Source: Hypomesus transpacificus (lineage: Eukaryota; Chordata; Actinopteri; Osmeriformes; Osmeridae). Taken from it: a stretch of 64,000 nucleotides of DNA. Shown here piece after piece: positions 1 through 12,000 of this stretch. The position numbers and the translations under genes are program-made. A model generated the notes under the pieces. It ran no database searches. It was given only the letters and a program-made list of their open reading frames with translations, and was not told where the DNA came from. The DNA lies in NCBI RefSeq assembly GCF_021917145.1, contig NW_025813796.1, forward strand, positions 911,781-975,780, given 5' to 3'. Numbering within the stretch: position 1 is the stretch's first letter; each line of letters begins with the position of its first letter.

Positions 1-1400
1 GGGGCTGACATCGTCGTTAATCCCGGGCTGTATTGTACCATATAGAGGCTAGGTTATCTGGGCTAAGTGTGGGGTAACGCGACTAAGTGGCTGCCCACTG
101 TTTCTTTGTGATGTCAATGGAAGGGCATTTGTCACTTTGCAGCTGACTGCAGGGTTTCTAAGTGTAGCTATATGCTCAGGGGAGTATGCAGATGCCACGC
201 GACGTACACACGGACTGCAAGACGCAGTCAGTGCAGTGTCGCAAGTGCAATGTCAGCCTTGGGAAATGTAAACGGCCAGTGGTTTTGCAGTGTCAAGATG
301 GAATCGTCATTTGGAAATGGGAGGCAGGAGGAGGAGGAGGCTGGCTATGGAAGGGAATCCATATTGGATGCACAGGAAGACTAGCTTCTTTTTTTTCTTC
401 TTTTTTTCTTTCATTGTTCCATGTTAATGCACCATCCACCTTTTAGAACTGGAACCCAAAATGTGCTCATTAGAGCTAATGCATTCGAAAAGATTGATGC
501 AATATTGATGAGGCGGTCCTCTGTTCTGTAGACTGCCGTTGTTTGTCCCTTCATCCTCTCCCACACTCCCTCTCTAATCCTTTGTCGACAAAATAATGAC
601 TAGACCAAGATCGACCTTGTATTTTTATTGGGGAAATCGAGCATTCGGTTCATGACATGAATAGCAAAAAATCAAATGAATATTTCTGAATAACGCAGAA
701 TCCTAATCACAATTCAGACTCAGATTCAGGTAATGCTAGCTAGGCATGGGGGCTGACTGTGTTTTCAGTCAGATCCGATTCATTTATTAATGAATCGTAA
801 GCCCCACCACCTAGCCTAGCCTTCAAATCTGTCCATGGTTGAATAATTTATGTCGACTGTTAAAAATAAATAAATAAATATATAAAATAAAACCCTGTGC
901 AGACGAGTGTGAGAATTGCTCTTACCCCACAGCAGCACAAGGCATTTACAGGGTTCTCGTCCTGCAGAACTACTGTAACCTCCTTTTGCTTCCGTTTCCA
1001 CTGAATCTCGCTTTGGTCCGAGTGCGTTTCCCTGTGCTTCGACTGAGGCGTCACTGACCTGCTCGAGCCCTCAGGCCCAGCCTAGTCCTAGTCCAGCTTC
1101 TCTCCAGCAAGGGGGGCGGGTGGGATGAGGGGGGGGGGGGGGGGGGTCTTAAAATCTGTTTTAAGACCGTTTTCTAAATCTGTCCCTGAACATCTTGGAT
1201 GGCACTAGCTGCAGGATCTAAAACCAAGTCAGCTTTCACTCTACGCTGTTGACAAATTGCTCTCATGCATCATAAGCCTAATAGCACTAAACCATTAGCC
1301 CGATCCCAATGGACAAATGAACAGCCGTGATGTTGTATGTATCGGTCCGTGTTGAAGAGTGACGAATCGGTATCGACGTGTGGCATTGCGTGTCTCTCCA
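1..1400. other. Upstream apc noncoding region
   Basis: I saw no gene or confident exon. It holds an 18-base poly-G run (1129-1146) and AT-rich intronic-looking sequence. It is probably the intron before the first apc coding exon. Confidence 0.4.
1129..1146. repeat. Poly-G run (18)
   Basis: Unbroken run of G. Confidence 0.9.
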
Positions 1401-1401
1401 G

Positions 1402-1554
1402 GCCAAGAGGTAGTGTAAGATGGCTGCAGCGTCTTACGATCAGCTGCTGAAGCAAGTGGAGGCGCTGAAGATGGAGAACTCCAACCTGCGACAAGAGCTC
1501 GAGGACAACTCCAACCACCTGACCAAGCTGGAGACGGAGGCGTCTAATATGAAG
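1402..1554 (+). CDS. apc: apc first coding exon (5'UTR tail plus residues 1-45)
   Basis: The acceptor (TCTCTCCAG) ends at 1401. Eighteen bases of 5'UTR precede the ATG at 1420, and the donor GTCAGT follows 1554. The exon encodes 45 residues beginning MAAASYDQLLKQVEALKMEN, a heptad-patterned coiled coil with L/V/L/N spacing that in the family mediates APC homodimerisation. The phase-0 exit and 45-codon length match human APC as recalled. An in-frame stop (TAG) in the short leader supports this ATG. Confidence 0.95.
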
Positions 1555-2143
1555 GTCAGTAGCTAGCGCTCTCGCCAGACATTTGGAACCCCCCTGTGAC
1601 TTGCCCTGGCCACCCCAGAAGCTCTTTTCCACGCTGTGTGTTTGGATGGTGTGCAGTGATTGGGTTTTTCCATTGACCTTGTTACATTGTGACTCATCTC
1701 GTTTGAGTAGCAAACAAATATTATTCACATGCTATTATAAAAGTGTAGGATCGTTCTCAAACTCCTAGCTGGATATGAAACACACAAAAAAACCTCACCT
1801 CATATGTTAAGCACTTGCATGTTACACTTCCCGAGTTCAACATTTTCGAGGGAAAGTGTTTTCGACTGCAGGACAGAACTTTGGAGCCTATTGTCCTTGT
1901 GTTTGGTACAATGCCAGCTTTAGTGGTGTTGGCCAATCGCAGGCCTTCGTGATTTATCTTTTTGGGGCTTTTCAAGGGGGATTTGATCTGTCTGAGATTC
2001 TTCTCCATGGAGTCTAGAGACAGGAGGATTGGTACGAGTCAGCCAATCCGATACAAAAAGCCAAGAAGGACTCTTGACAGCCAATGGGAAGAGGGTATTG
2101 TCATTGTTCCCCCCCCCTAGTGATCACTGCTACATTTACTTGG

Positions 2144-2205
<62 letters not shown>

Positions 2206-5200
2206 AAATGTTCTCTGGCAAAATTCTGCTATGTATTACAGCTAAATGCTTAGGTGAAACTGAGGAAGCGGACTAATTTATGGCCAGTAATCCTTCCTCC
2301 CTGATTTAGAGAACGTAAAGCGAGCTGCGACTAAAATACTTCCTCGTGTCTGCCGACATTGAAATTAAACCTCATCACCGGCTTCCCCTCTCCCGCCTCT
2401 CTGTCTCACTGTCTCTCTCTCACTCGCTCTCTCACTGTCTCTCTCTCTCTCGCTCTCTTACCACTCTCTATAGTTGGTCGAAACATTTCATTTGACCCAC
2501 CGTCCTTTACCTGGACCATATTTCATTTGGTTTTCCTCCACTCCGTTCTGTTCCTAGTCTGTTCTGAGGAGCTGCCAGGTCGGATGTGCCCGTTGGAAGC
2601 CTGTTTGGGGGGGGCGGGCTGGGCAGACTTGGATGTGACTTGGCAGGGCGAGGGCTGAGAGGATGTGATCGTACTCCCTGGGCTACATTCACAGAGACAT
2701 TCTAGCCCCTTGGTCTCTTGCACCCACTCACACACATACACACACACACACGGGCGCGCACAATTCACCCATGGGTAGTCACCGGTGCCAACTCCGATTA
2801 GTCCAATCCGCTGTAGTGTTGTCAGCGAAGATGGCTAGTCAAGAAGCGATTCTCTCCGGAATAGAGTTTGCCTTCCCCCGTCATCCCGTTAGAATATTAG
2901 AGCTTGCAGTATTGGATCAAAATGCTATTAATGGGGGCGGTTCAGAGGGCCATCGTTAACCAGACCTGAGAGGACGATAAAGGGTGACGTAAGCGACTAA
3001 GCTACAGTCATGTTTTATCGACGTGGTTAAAAACCAATTGCTTTCCGATTCATATTCCCAACCCCTTCCATGTAAAAGGAATGTAGGTCAGCTGACTGAT
3101 AAGAACGAGTCATGTGTGTGGACGTGTAGGTTCAGTCTCGTCACGGCGTACGCCATGAAAGGGGCTCACTCTCGGGCTGGTTGCCGTCTGCAGGCAGATG
3201 CACAGACTAGGATGTCCTCCCCCACCCCCACCCTCCCCAAACGCTTTCTCCACATTCGCGACATATTGTATATTGTCTACCGCCAGAGGATTATTGAATA
3301 CATTATTCATGAGATCATTTACATACTGCCCGCCGTGTATTAGAGAGAACAGGTCCCCCCTCATGTTTGTGGACGGGGCTTCGGAGGACATTACCAGTCT
3401 GTATCTGCAGCCTAGCATTTACTTCAATGCGAAAGAGAACTTGGCTTTGCGGATGGAGGTGCCAGCCAACCTTTTCAGTCTCTCACTCCCCCCCCAGGGA
3501 CAGGCAGTTTTCTTTTCCCTGGGTTGTGTCCAGAATGCCAGTCCCCCCCTCCCTGGAGGACGCTGCTATGCCATGCATGATAATAAGGATGACGGCTGCT
3601 GGGAGCTCCTCTTCGTACCGGAAGGAAGGGTCAGAGGCTGGCTTCTCTGCCCAGAGACAGAGGGCCCCGTTGCTGTTACGGGCTCTCTGGTGCTGCTCCC
3701 ACTCCTCTCCTACCCGCTCCGGGCTCCTCATTCAGCATCCTTCTCCTGGGTCGATCGTCAAGAAGCGCGAGGCGAATCGCGGCGGAAACCCGGCACAACC
3801 CCTCCCCCCCCCCCCCCCCTCCCGTCGCAATTCTCGCCGGTGATATTTTTTCGGCGCAAGCCTAATTGCCTCTTTTGTCGTCCGCTTTGAGAGAGACTTC
3901 CGGTGGGCGGCTTCCAGCTTCGGTGAGTGGAGCCTGTCCCCCCGCCGCCCCCAGTCATGGCGACAGCCAGCCTGGGTTTTTTTTTTATCGCCTCCCGCTC
4001 CCCGGGTCGGTGTTTGGGGAAGGCCGTTGTTCCCCTCGATGAGGCTAGGCTGCTGAATGGGCCCGTTTATTAACAATGCGCCCCATCAGCTCCGCGTCTG
4101 CTATGCTCTCCAATGGAGAGAGAGAGGGAGATTTTGTCCAGTCAGTGATTCGGTAAGCCGACCTGCCTTGCTGCAGTCTGAGTGCTGCGCTAGAAGCGGA
4201 CGCAGTGGCCGTTTTGCGTTGCGCCGCACCGTGACAAGCTTGTTTATTGTGTCTCTTATCTGCCATCGGACCTGGAGGTCGAAGAATGAGCCGCGTCGTG
4301 TGGTGAAATCGTCAGTTCACGACCAGAGCATCTGTTTAGTCAATCTGTATTGTTTTTCGTATCCTTCCGGGAAGAAAGCGTTGTGGTTCTGCCAGCCACG
4401 TACTGCCTCCGGTCAGTGTGAGTGTATATTTGTGCGTTTCACATCGGAATTTGATTCTGCCTATGAAATGCGCTCTTCACAACAACAGTGCGAATTCGTC
4501 AGGGTTGGAGCCATCATAATGTCATCGGGTCACCCTGAGCAGCGGTGCATGGCGGTCTTGATGCCGTTATGGTGGCCTGTGACTAATGGATGAGATGACT
4601 ACAGCTGGGAATCAATCCCTCTCTCTAGAAACACGATCCTCCCTTGGCACTGTCTATCGATTTGAGGCTCTCCTCTCCTCCTCCTGTACCTCAGGGAAGA
4701 CGGGGGCACTTTTCTTGTCTCTCTCTCCCCTCCCTCTCACACCCCCTCAACCCCCTCTCTCCTCCTCTCCTCTCACCCCCCTTTCCCCCTTTCTCTCTCC
4801 GTCTCTCCCCTCCCTTCCTCCCATTGTATGTAATGAATGCGTCTCAGTTCCGTCCTTCAGCCACTTCCTCCCCTCCGCGGGCTCTCAAAGCCTCGCAGCT
4901 GCGGCCGGCAAGAGACAGAGAGAGAGACAGAAAGAGAGAGAGACAGAAAGAGAGAGAGACAGAAAGAGAGAGAGACAGAAAGAGACACAGAGAGAGAGAC
5001 AGAGAGAGACACAGAGAGAGAGAAAGCAGCCGAGCATTTTACAAAAATGCTCCTCCTTTGAACTGCAGCTACCACCGCCGCCCGCACACAAACACGGCTC
5101 CCTCTGTAGGCTCAGAGGAAGCTTGGGGTGGCGCTCAGGCTCTCGCTCTTCCCGGGGGCGTCCGTCCTCCCGACGCGGGCATGCCGGGGCTCGCGCCGAC

Positions 5201-5976
5201 CGCCCCAGACGCCGTCTTTTCCGGCGCCGCGCTGCCTCACAAGCAGTGATTATGTGTGGGGAGGTAGGGATGGAGGATGTGTGTGTGTGCGTGTGGGGGG
5301 GGGGGGGGGAGGGGGGGCGCCACCTGTGATTCCCCCTGAAGAACTGGGAGAATGTTCCAGCTTTGATGGAGTCTTCCTGTTGGGGGGGTTGGGGAGACAC
5401 AGTGACATGTCCTGTTCTGGCAAACGTCTGATTCCACCATGGTGTGGCTGGCTGTGTAGGATGAGGGGGGGGATTCCAGTTAGAAGTGACACATGTGGCT
5501 CTGCCCTGTTTAGTCATGTCCTTCCAATGCAGCCACTTAGTGGATGACTCAGCAATAAATCAGCCAAAGTTGCCATGGCGGGTGTAAGAGTGCACAGTGT
5601 TTCCCAGCATCCATGGTATAGGGGGTTGTCTGAATAGGTTTGTACTGTTGTTCTCCGTGGAGGCATGTTTTAGGGTTAAGATGGATGGACAGACAAGCCA
5701 TGCAACCTAAGCTCTCAACAATGTTTGGGAGAAAAAGGTCTCGTCAGGCTCGTTTATGTAAGAGCAAAAGCTCAGGGGCTTCGATTCTCGAGTCTTCGTC
5801 AGTCTTTTGTTTTTTGGGGGGAGCTAGAACTTTTAGGTTTGCATCGAGGACTCGGGAGAGCTCGCGCAGCTAGCGACAACATTCTCCTGGGTGCCTATTG
5901 TGCTTCAAATCGTATTTGGAGTGCTGTAATCCTTAAATTACAAGATACGGGCTCTGTGATGTGTGAGGTCTCCTTG

Positions 5977-6007
<31 letters not shown>

Positions 6008-9000
6008 GTAGTGGTAGTGTTTCACGCCTTCCTCTCCTAATCTCCACCCGCCTCGCTCGGCCTTCCCATGACGACAATGCCTGTTGTTTCCTCACTCCTC
6101 CATGTGGATTATGGGGTGTTTTTTCTCTACATCTCAAGGACATGCAAAAAAAAAAAAAAAAAAAAGAATTCTCTCTCCCCCAGTATACAAAAACAGGACA
6201 TGATGCCTCCCCTCCTCCTATGTTCAGAGCCCCCCCTCCCCCCGGGGGGGGTTCGAATCACATGAAATGCACGCCCGATGAAAGCGAGCCCCCCCAGCGC
6301 GCTGGGTTGTGATCCTGCCCATGGCTGCTCTGACAGCATTGATTTCCCGTACGACAGGATCGGACGACCTTGTTTTAAACCCCTGGATCGAGGCCGGCCT
6401 CGGAGCGCTGCACGTGGGCTTTTCTGGGCTTTTCTAAACCAGTGTCTCGTACTATCTACCTTAGCTGACTGTTGTGAGTGGGAGTGGCTTAACCTTGAGG
6501 AATGAGTGTGGTACGCTGAGAGAGAAATGAGTTTACGGCGAATTTAGCCTAATGTAATTAGTGGTTATCGATTCGGCTTTTCTGCCTCGTGGATAGTGGA
6601 TTTAAGTGCAAGACTTTCATTCACCTCTCGCTGACATGTTCCTTTTCAAAGGCGAAAAGGTTTTACATACAGTAGTCTTAAGTTTTTTTTGTTGTCGTTG
6701 TCTGCGAGTGATAGGATTTCCACCCGGAGGGCTTTCACATGTTGGAACAACATGTTTATCACCCCCTATGCTGAAGGCCGTGGGCCTCTGTGAGCTGGCC
6801 TGACTCAGAATAGAAAGAAGGTCCTTTATCATATGATCCGGGGGAGAGAATGAAGCCGTTGTTCGCGGAGATCATCCGCGTCACACTCGCGGTCTTCACA
6901 GGAGCACAGCATCGGCCATGGGTCCAGTCTTAGTCACACAGTCGGAGCTGTGTGTGTGTGTGTTTGGCCTTTTCCACGCGTCGTTAGCCTCCAAACACAT
7001 CCATCCTCCTTTTCCCCCTCCCCGAGCCCTTCCTGTCCTCCCCAGAGGGGTCGGAGGTCGGGGGGGGGGGGGGGGGGGGACACACGCTGACCCTCCAGGG
7101 GTCGTGCGCTGGCTACGTAGGAGTGAGCCTCGGGTCTAATGGGAAGCAGCTGGGGCCGGCGGCCGGGCCTGACGCTGTGACACGGGGCGGGCGGAAGGCC
7201 AGGCTTCCTGAGAGGGAGGCATGCTGTCGGACATGGTGCCCGGCGCCCTGGCCTCCTCTCTCTCTCTCTCTCTCTCTCACACACACCCACGCAGGCTCGC
7301 GCGTTCCGGACAGTCGGACACGCCGCCGTTCCGCCGCTGTACTCCGGTGTCCCCCTGAGCTATGGAAGCCTCCGGAAGCCCTTCTCCGGTCGCACTGGAT
7401 GGTTCTGAAGGGGTTTTTGAACTGTGGCCGTGTTGTCTTGTAGGACTATGACTTTCCACCTTTCACTCGATGAACGCTGTAGGTTTATTGTGGTAAGTAT
7501 TATGGGACGGCTTTTCTTATCAGCACATGGTGTTCTTATGTGGTAAACTGTCTTGCTGTTGTGCCAAGGGTTTATGGATAGGTCCCATCTTGAATGCAAG
7601 CAACGTGGTCTTCATTGCAAATGAAGATTACATTGATGTTTATCGATCGATTGGACTCGAGATCTTGATTGCGAGCAAAGTGTTCCCAAAGTGCATTTTT
7701 GAAATGGGTCATGGCCTAAGTGCTGTTAGTGAACTGTTTAACTTAACAGGGTTTTGTATCGTTAGGAGAGACTTGGTTTACGGGATACAAAGCAAGTGCC
7801 TTGTGAGGCTTGTGTGTCTACGGCTTGATGAGAGGTGATTCATCCCTTTACAACCAGACTCCTGATTGTGTCCGAGTAAATGCCCAATGCTGTCTCAGCT
7901 GGTCTGAAGGGGCGAGATCAGAACAGCTTTAATCTCGAGAAACATTAGCAACATTATCTAAGCTAGGGAGCCATGAAACGGGTATCGTCGAAAAAAACAG
8001 CTGTGGTCCTCTTTAGTGGGTCGGTTGTATTTATAGGATGTGTAACGCTGTGAGGTCCTTTCTGTCTGGTTGTTACTGTGATGCAATTAAGCCCCCCCCC
8101 CCCCCCCCCCCCCCCCAAAGAAAGTAGCCAAAGGAGATAAATCTCCTTAATAAATAAAAATAGATAAATAAGATATCCAGAATCCAGATAAATAAATGTA
8201 TCTGAGCTGCTGACCTGGTGCCTCCAGGTTGCATTTCGAGTTGGTTTTCAGGCGAATGTTCATCGGTCCTTTTTATCTAGAAAGGAGCCACTAATTTTGT
8301 CGAAAGGTCTCTTTCAAAGCCTCGACGCGACAGGAGATCTTTGAAGCCCGGGTCCTGGTCCATCAAACTAGTCAACATCTAATCACTTGGAGAAGATCTA
8401 TAACCCCCCTCCGTTTCCACACACACACACCCACACACACACACACACACAGAGAGCCCAGTGAGAGATGAAATGAAGGGAGGGTGAGATTAAAGAATTA
8501 GCAGCAGTCTGTCTGTAGGCCCTCAGAGCAGTTTTTTTGCTTCTGTTGGCCAGGAAAGCTATTTGATGACACTTCAAAGCCCTGGAAAGGGGAGAGACGT
8601 TGTGCCCTCTCCGCCCTTTCTCTCTTTGTTCAAACCTTTCCCTCATGCAGAGTCTAGCAGCCTTATCAGTTGGATGGCCTCAGCCTAAAATGATTAGCCT
8701 CACTGTTTTCTAGTTAACCAATAACTTCAAGCTTATGCGGACCGTTTCCGGACCCTGTCATTGACAGATTGTCTGTCCTGTCTCGCAGGAGGTGCTTAAA
8801 CAGCTACAAGGAAACGCTGAAGAAGACTCTGTAGAAGCATCTGGACAAATCCATCTCCTGGAAAGACTGAAAGGTAAGGCTTTGTCACTCAGGACGAGAT
8901 CCCTAGGCCTCTGTTTCTTAGGTCCACACACACACACACACACACCACTATCTTTCCTACATTTAGTCATTTAGCAGACGCTCTTATCCAGAGCAACTTA

Positions 9001-12000
9001 CAGTAAGTACAGGGACAGGGTGAAGTGCCTTGCCCAAGGACACGTCATTTTGCACGGCCGGGAATCAAACCAGCAACCTTCTGTTTACTAGCCCATTCCC
9101 TAACCGCTCAGCCACCTGACTCCCTTCTTCCTTTCTTTAGAAATGAGCATGGACCCCAACTCGTTCCCGGGAGTGAAGCTGAGACAGAAACCCTGCACGC
9201 AGGGCCCGGGCTCAGCCAGGTCCACAGACGGCAGCCCCAGCCCGGCGGGGGGCTCCGTCCCCAGGAGAGGGGTGGCCAACGGAGGCCGCGACAGCGCGGG
9301 TTACCTGGAGGAGCTGGAGAAGGAGAGGTGGGCCCGTCTTCCACGTCGAGCCCAGCCGGCTGTAATTCCATCCGACACCGTCTGCACCGTTAGAGGGCCC
9401 CGCCCTCCTTCGGCAGGGACGGCTCCTTTATCGATCCGTGTTCAGTAATTCCAGACGTTCAATGAGATCAGACTGATTGTACTCTGAGAGGATCCCGTCT
9501 GGGCGTCTTCGCCTCAGATCGAACCAAATGATAAACTCAATTTAGAGACACATAAAGAAAAGCGTTCCCTCTTGGATTACACACAGATGGGATTTACAGG
9601 GTATATACACGTTGTGATAGTCAACCCCCCACGTGCCCACCAGGTCTGGGGTGTGACTGTCCTGTAACGTTGTCGTGTCCCGCCTTCCTCCTCCCCTCGG
9701 GGGCAGGTCCCTGCTGATGACGGAGCTGGAGAAGGAAGAGAAGAAGAAGGACTGGTACTACGCCCAGCTGCAGAACCTCACCAAGAGGATCGACAGCCTG
9801 CCGCTGACGGAGAACGTGAGCGCGGCGACTCGTGAAGCACGTTCTTGCCACAGGGTTTCCCGTCTGTCAGAGTTGCTGACTGTGTGTGTGTTCCTCCCGT
9901 AGTTCTCGCTGCAGACAGACATGACCCGCAGGCAGCTGGAGTTCGAGGCCCGTCAGATCCGCGCCGCCATGGAGGAGCAGCTGGGAACCTGCCAGGACAT
10001 GGAGAAGAGGGCACAGGTGAGAGGGAGCAGGCCCAGGGAGGAGGGCTCTGGACCAGGGAGGAGGGCTCTGGACCAGGGAGGAGGGCTCTGGACCAGGGAG
10101 GAGGGCTCTGGACCAGGGAGGAGGGCTCTAGACCAGGGAGGAGGGCCCTGGACCAGGGAGGAGGGCCCTGGGCCAGGGAGGAGGGCTCTGGACCAGGGAG
10201 GAGGGCTCTGGACCAGGGAGGAGGGCTCTGGACCAGGGAGGAGGGCTCTGGACCAGGGAGGAGGGCTCTGGAACAGGGAGGAGGGCTCTGGACCAGGGAG
10301 GAGGGCCCTGGTTGGAGGGCCCAGCGTAGGTGGGTGGGTACAGAGGATAGAACACAAAAGGAAGGTCATGGAAGACGAGGAGGATGAGAAGAATGGACCG
10401 AAAACATAAATACTGGTCTAGTTTGTGAGTGGTATAGCTCCTCGGGAGTTCGCTAGGGTTAATACCTGAAAATGTGGATATACTATACTGTTCTGATAGT
10501 TTTGAAGGTAAGCTAGGTTTTGAATGGCCTGGCGTTTAATCGACATAGATGAGGTTGGCTGGGATGACGTGTGGGTGGCAGTAAGTACTTGAGCGCAGGA
10601 GATTCAATATCAAGGCATTATCTCCCCATCTGTGAAAGCCTTTCCCATCATGTGATACCTGACCACCTCGGATGAGTGATTGGGTGAATGTCCCTGTTTC
10701 TAGGTGCGCGTAGCCAGGATTCAGCAGATCGAAAAGGACATGCTGAGGATCCGACAGCACCTCCAGACTCAGTCCGCAGAACCTGAGGTAAAAAATAAAT
10801 AATATATATATATATATATACACGAAAATTGTATATTCTTCTAATGCTCCTAAGTATGTTGTATGACCAGTGTTTTCCTTGGAAAGGCACACGGCATAAT
10901 TTTAAAACTTGAGCTGTCAGAATCCATAGGGGAAACCTCCTGGCGTCAGGATGTTGTTTTTCGAAAAGCTCGACTTGATGGACATGCCCAACTGGTCTCT
11001 TTAGTCACAGCTTGTTGAATTGTAGTCATGGTAAAGAAGCTAATGCGGATTACATGTCTGTGCTCCCTCCATGCCATGGCCATCCCATTTGTGGAGATCC
11101 ATATAATCCTCCACGTGATGTTTCATGCGTACCGTCTGTATACATTCTATATACACGACTGTGAAGCATTCTCGTGGACTGCGCTCATAGTAATCCGACG
11201 CAGGGGTCATGGGACCTGAACACGGTGTTCCCCTCATCCTCCGGGCGTCTTCCCGCGCTTCATCCATCCTCCCGCATCAACGCGGGCTCATGCGCTTAAC
11301 TTCATCCGTCCCACATAGCTCCCTCCCTCGACCCTGATTTCCGAGGTGAAAACCAACAGCACTCTCCTTGTGGTATAGGAAAGTGCATGCGCTTAACTTC
11401 ATCCATCCCACATGGTTCCCGCCCTCCCTCGATCCTGACTTCTGAGGTGAAAACCAAATGCACTCTCCTTTTGGTATAGGAAAGTGCTCTAAGTAGTATT
11501 TCTTTCTTTCGGAAAAGAGAGACCTCTATAGCTCCCAGCTCCGCCAGACGACCTGGTGGGTGAGCATGTGCAGTCATCGGTGACCAGCCTTCTGTTCCTA
11601 TTGGATGCACCGACGAGCCGGCCAATGAGGCCTGGTGTGTGCTGGCGTGCCTCTGTGTCGCACGGGCACGCCATCCGCGCCGGGGGGGCACTCGCGCTCA
11701 CGCTGTGACTTCTCCTTTTTGGCGGCACGCTGACTTAACGTGCACGCCGTAAATCTGTCGATAACGCCGAGTGTTTGTTTATCGTCTCGCCCCCTCAACC
11801 CTCTGTGCGTATTCGGTCTCCCGAGCGCGTACCCCGTTCCCGGGGGTAGATAAATCTCGTTGGACGCGGGTAATTTCCCTCCCCCCCCCTCTCTCTGGGC
11901 TGGAGTTTATGTAGGGTCAGAGAAGGAAGCATGATGATTCTGCGAGCACTTTAGGCCGCACTGACTGGCGCTCTCTTGGTCTGCCGGGCCCCCCTCCCTC

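Noticed and set aside
3198..5547. Several open frames of 140-250 codons in apc intron 1
   Set aside because: They are Pro/Ser/Arg-rich, overlap each other in different frames, and come from CpG-rich and GA/CT repeat sequence; no splice structure or family resemblance.
7527..7838. 103-codon open frame in apc intron 1
   Set aside because: No recognisable family, no splice-site logic and no conserved motif; it is probably chance.
9845..10409. Gly/Arg/Glu-rich and Pro/Ser-rich frames of 138-180 codons
   Set aside because: Generated by the 20-bp minisatellite, which is open in several frames on both strands.
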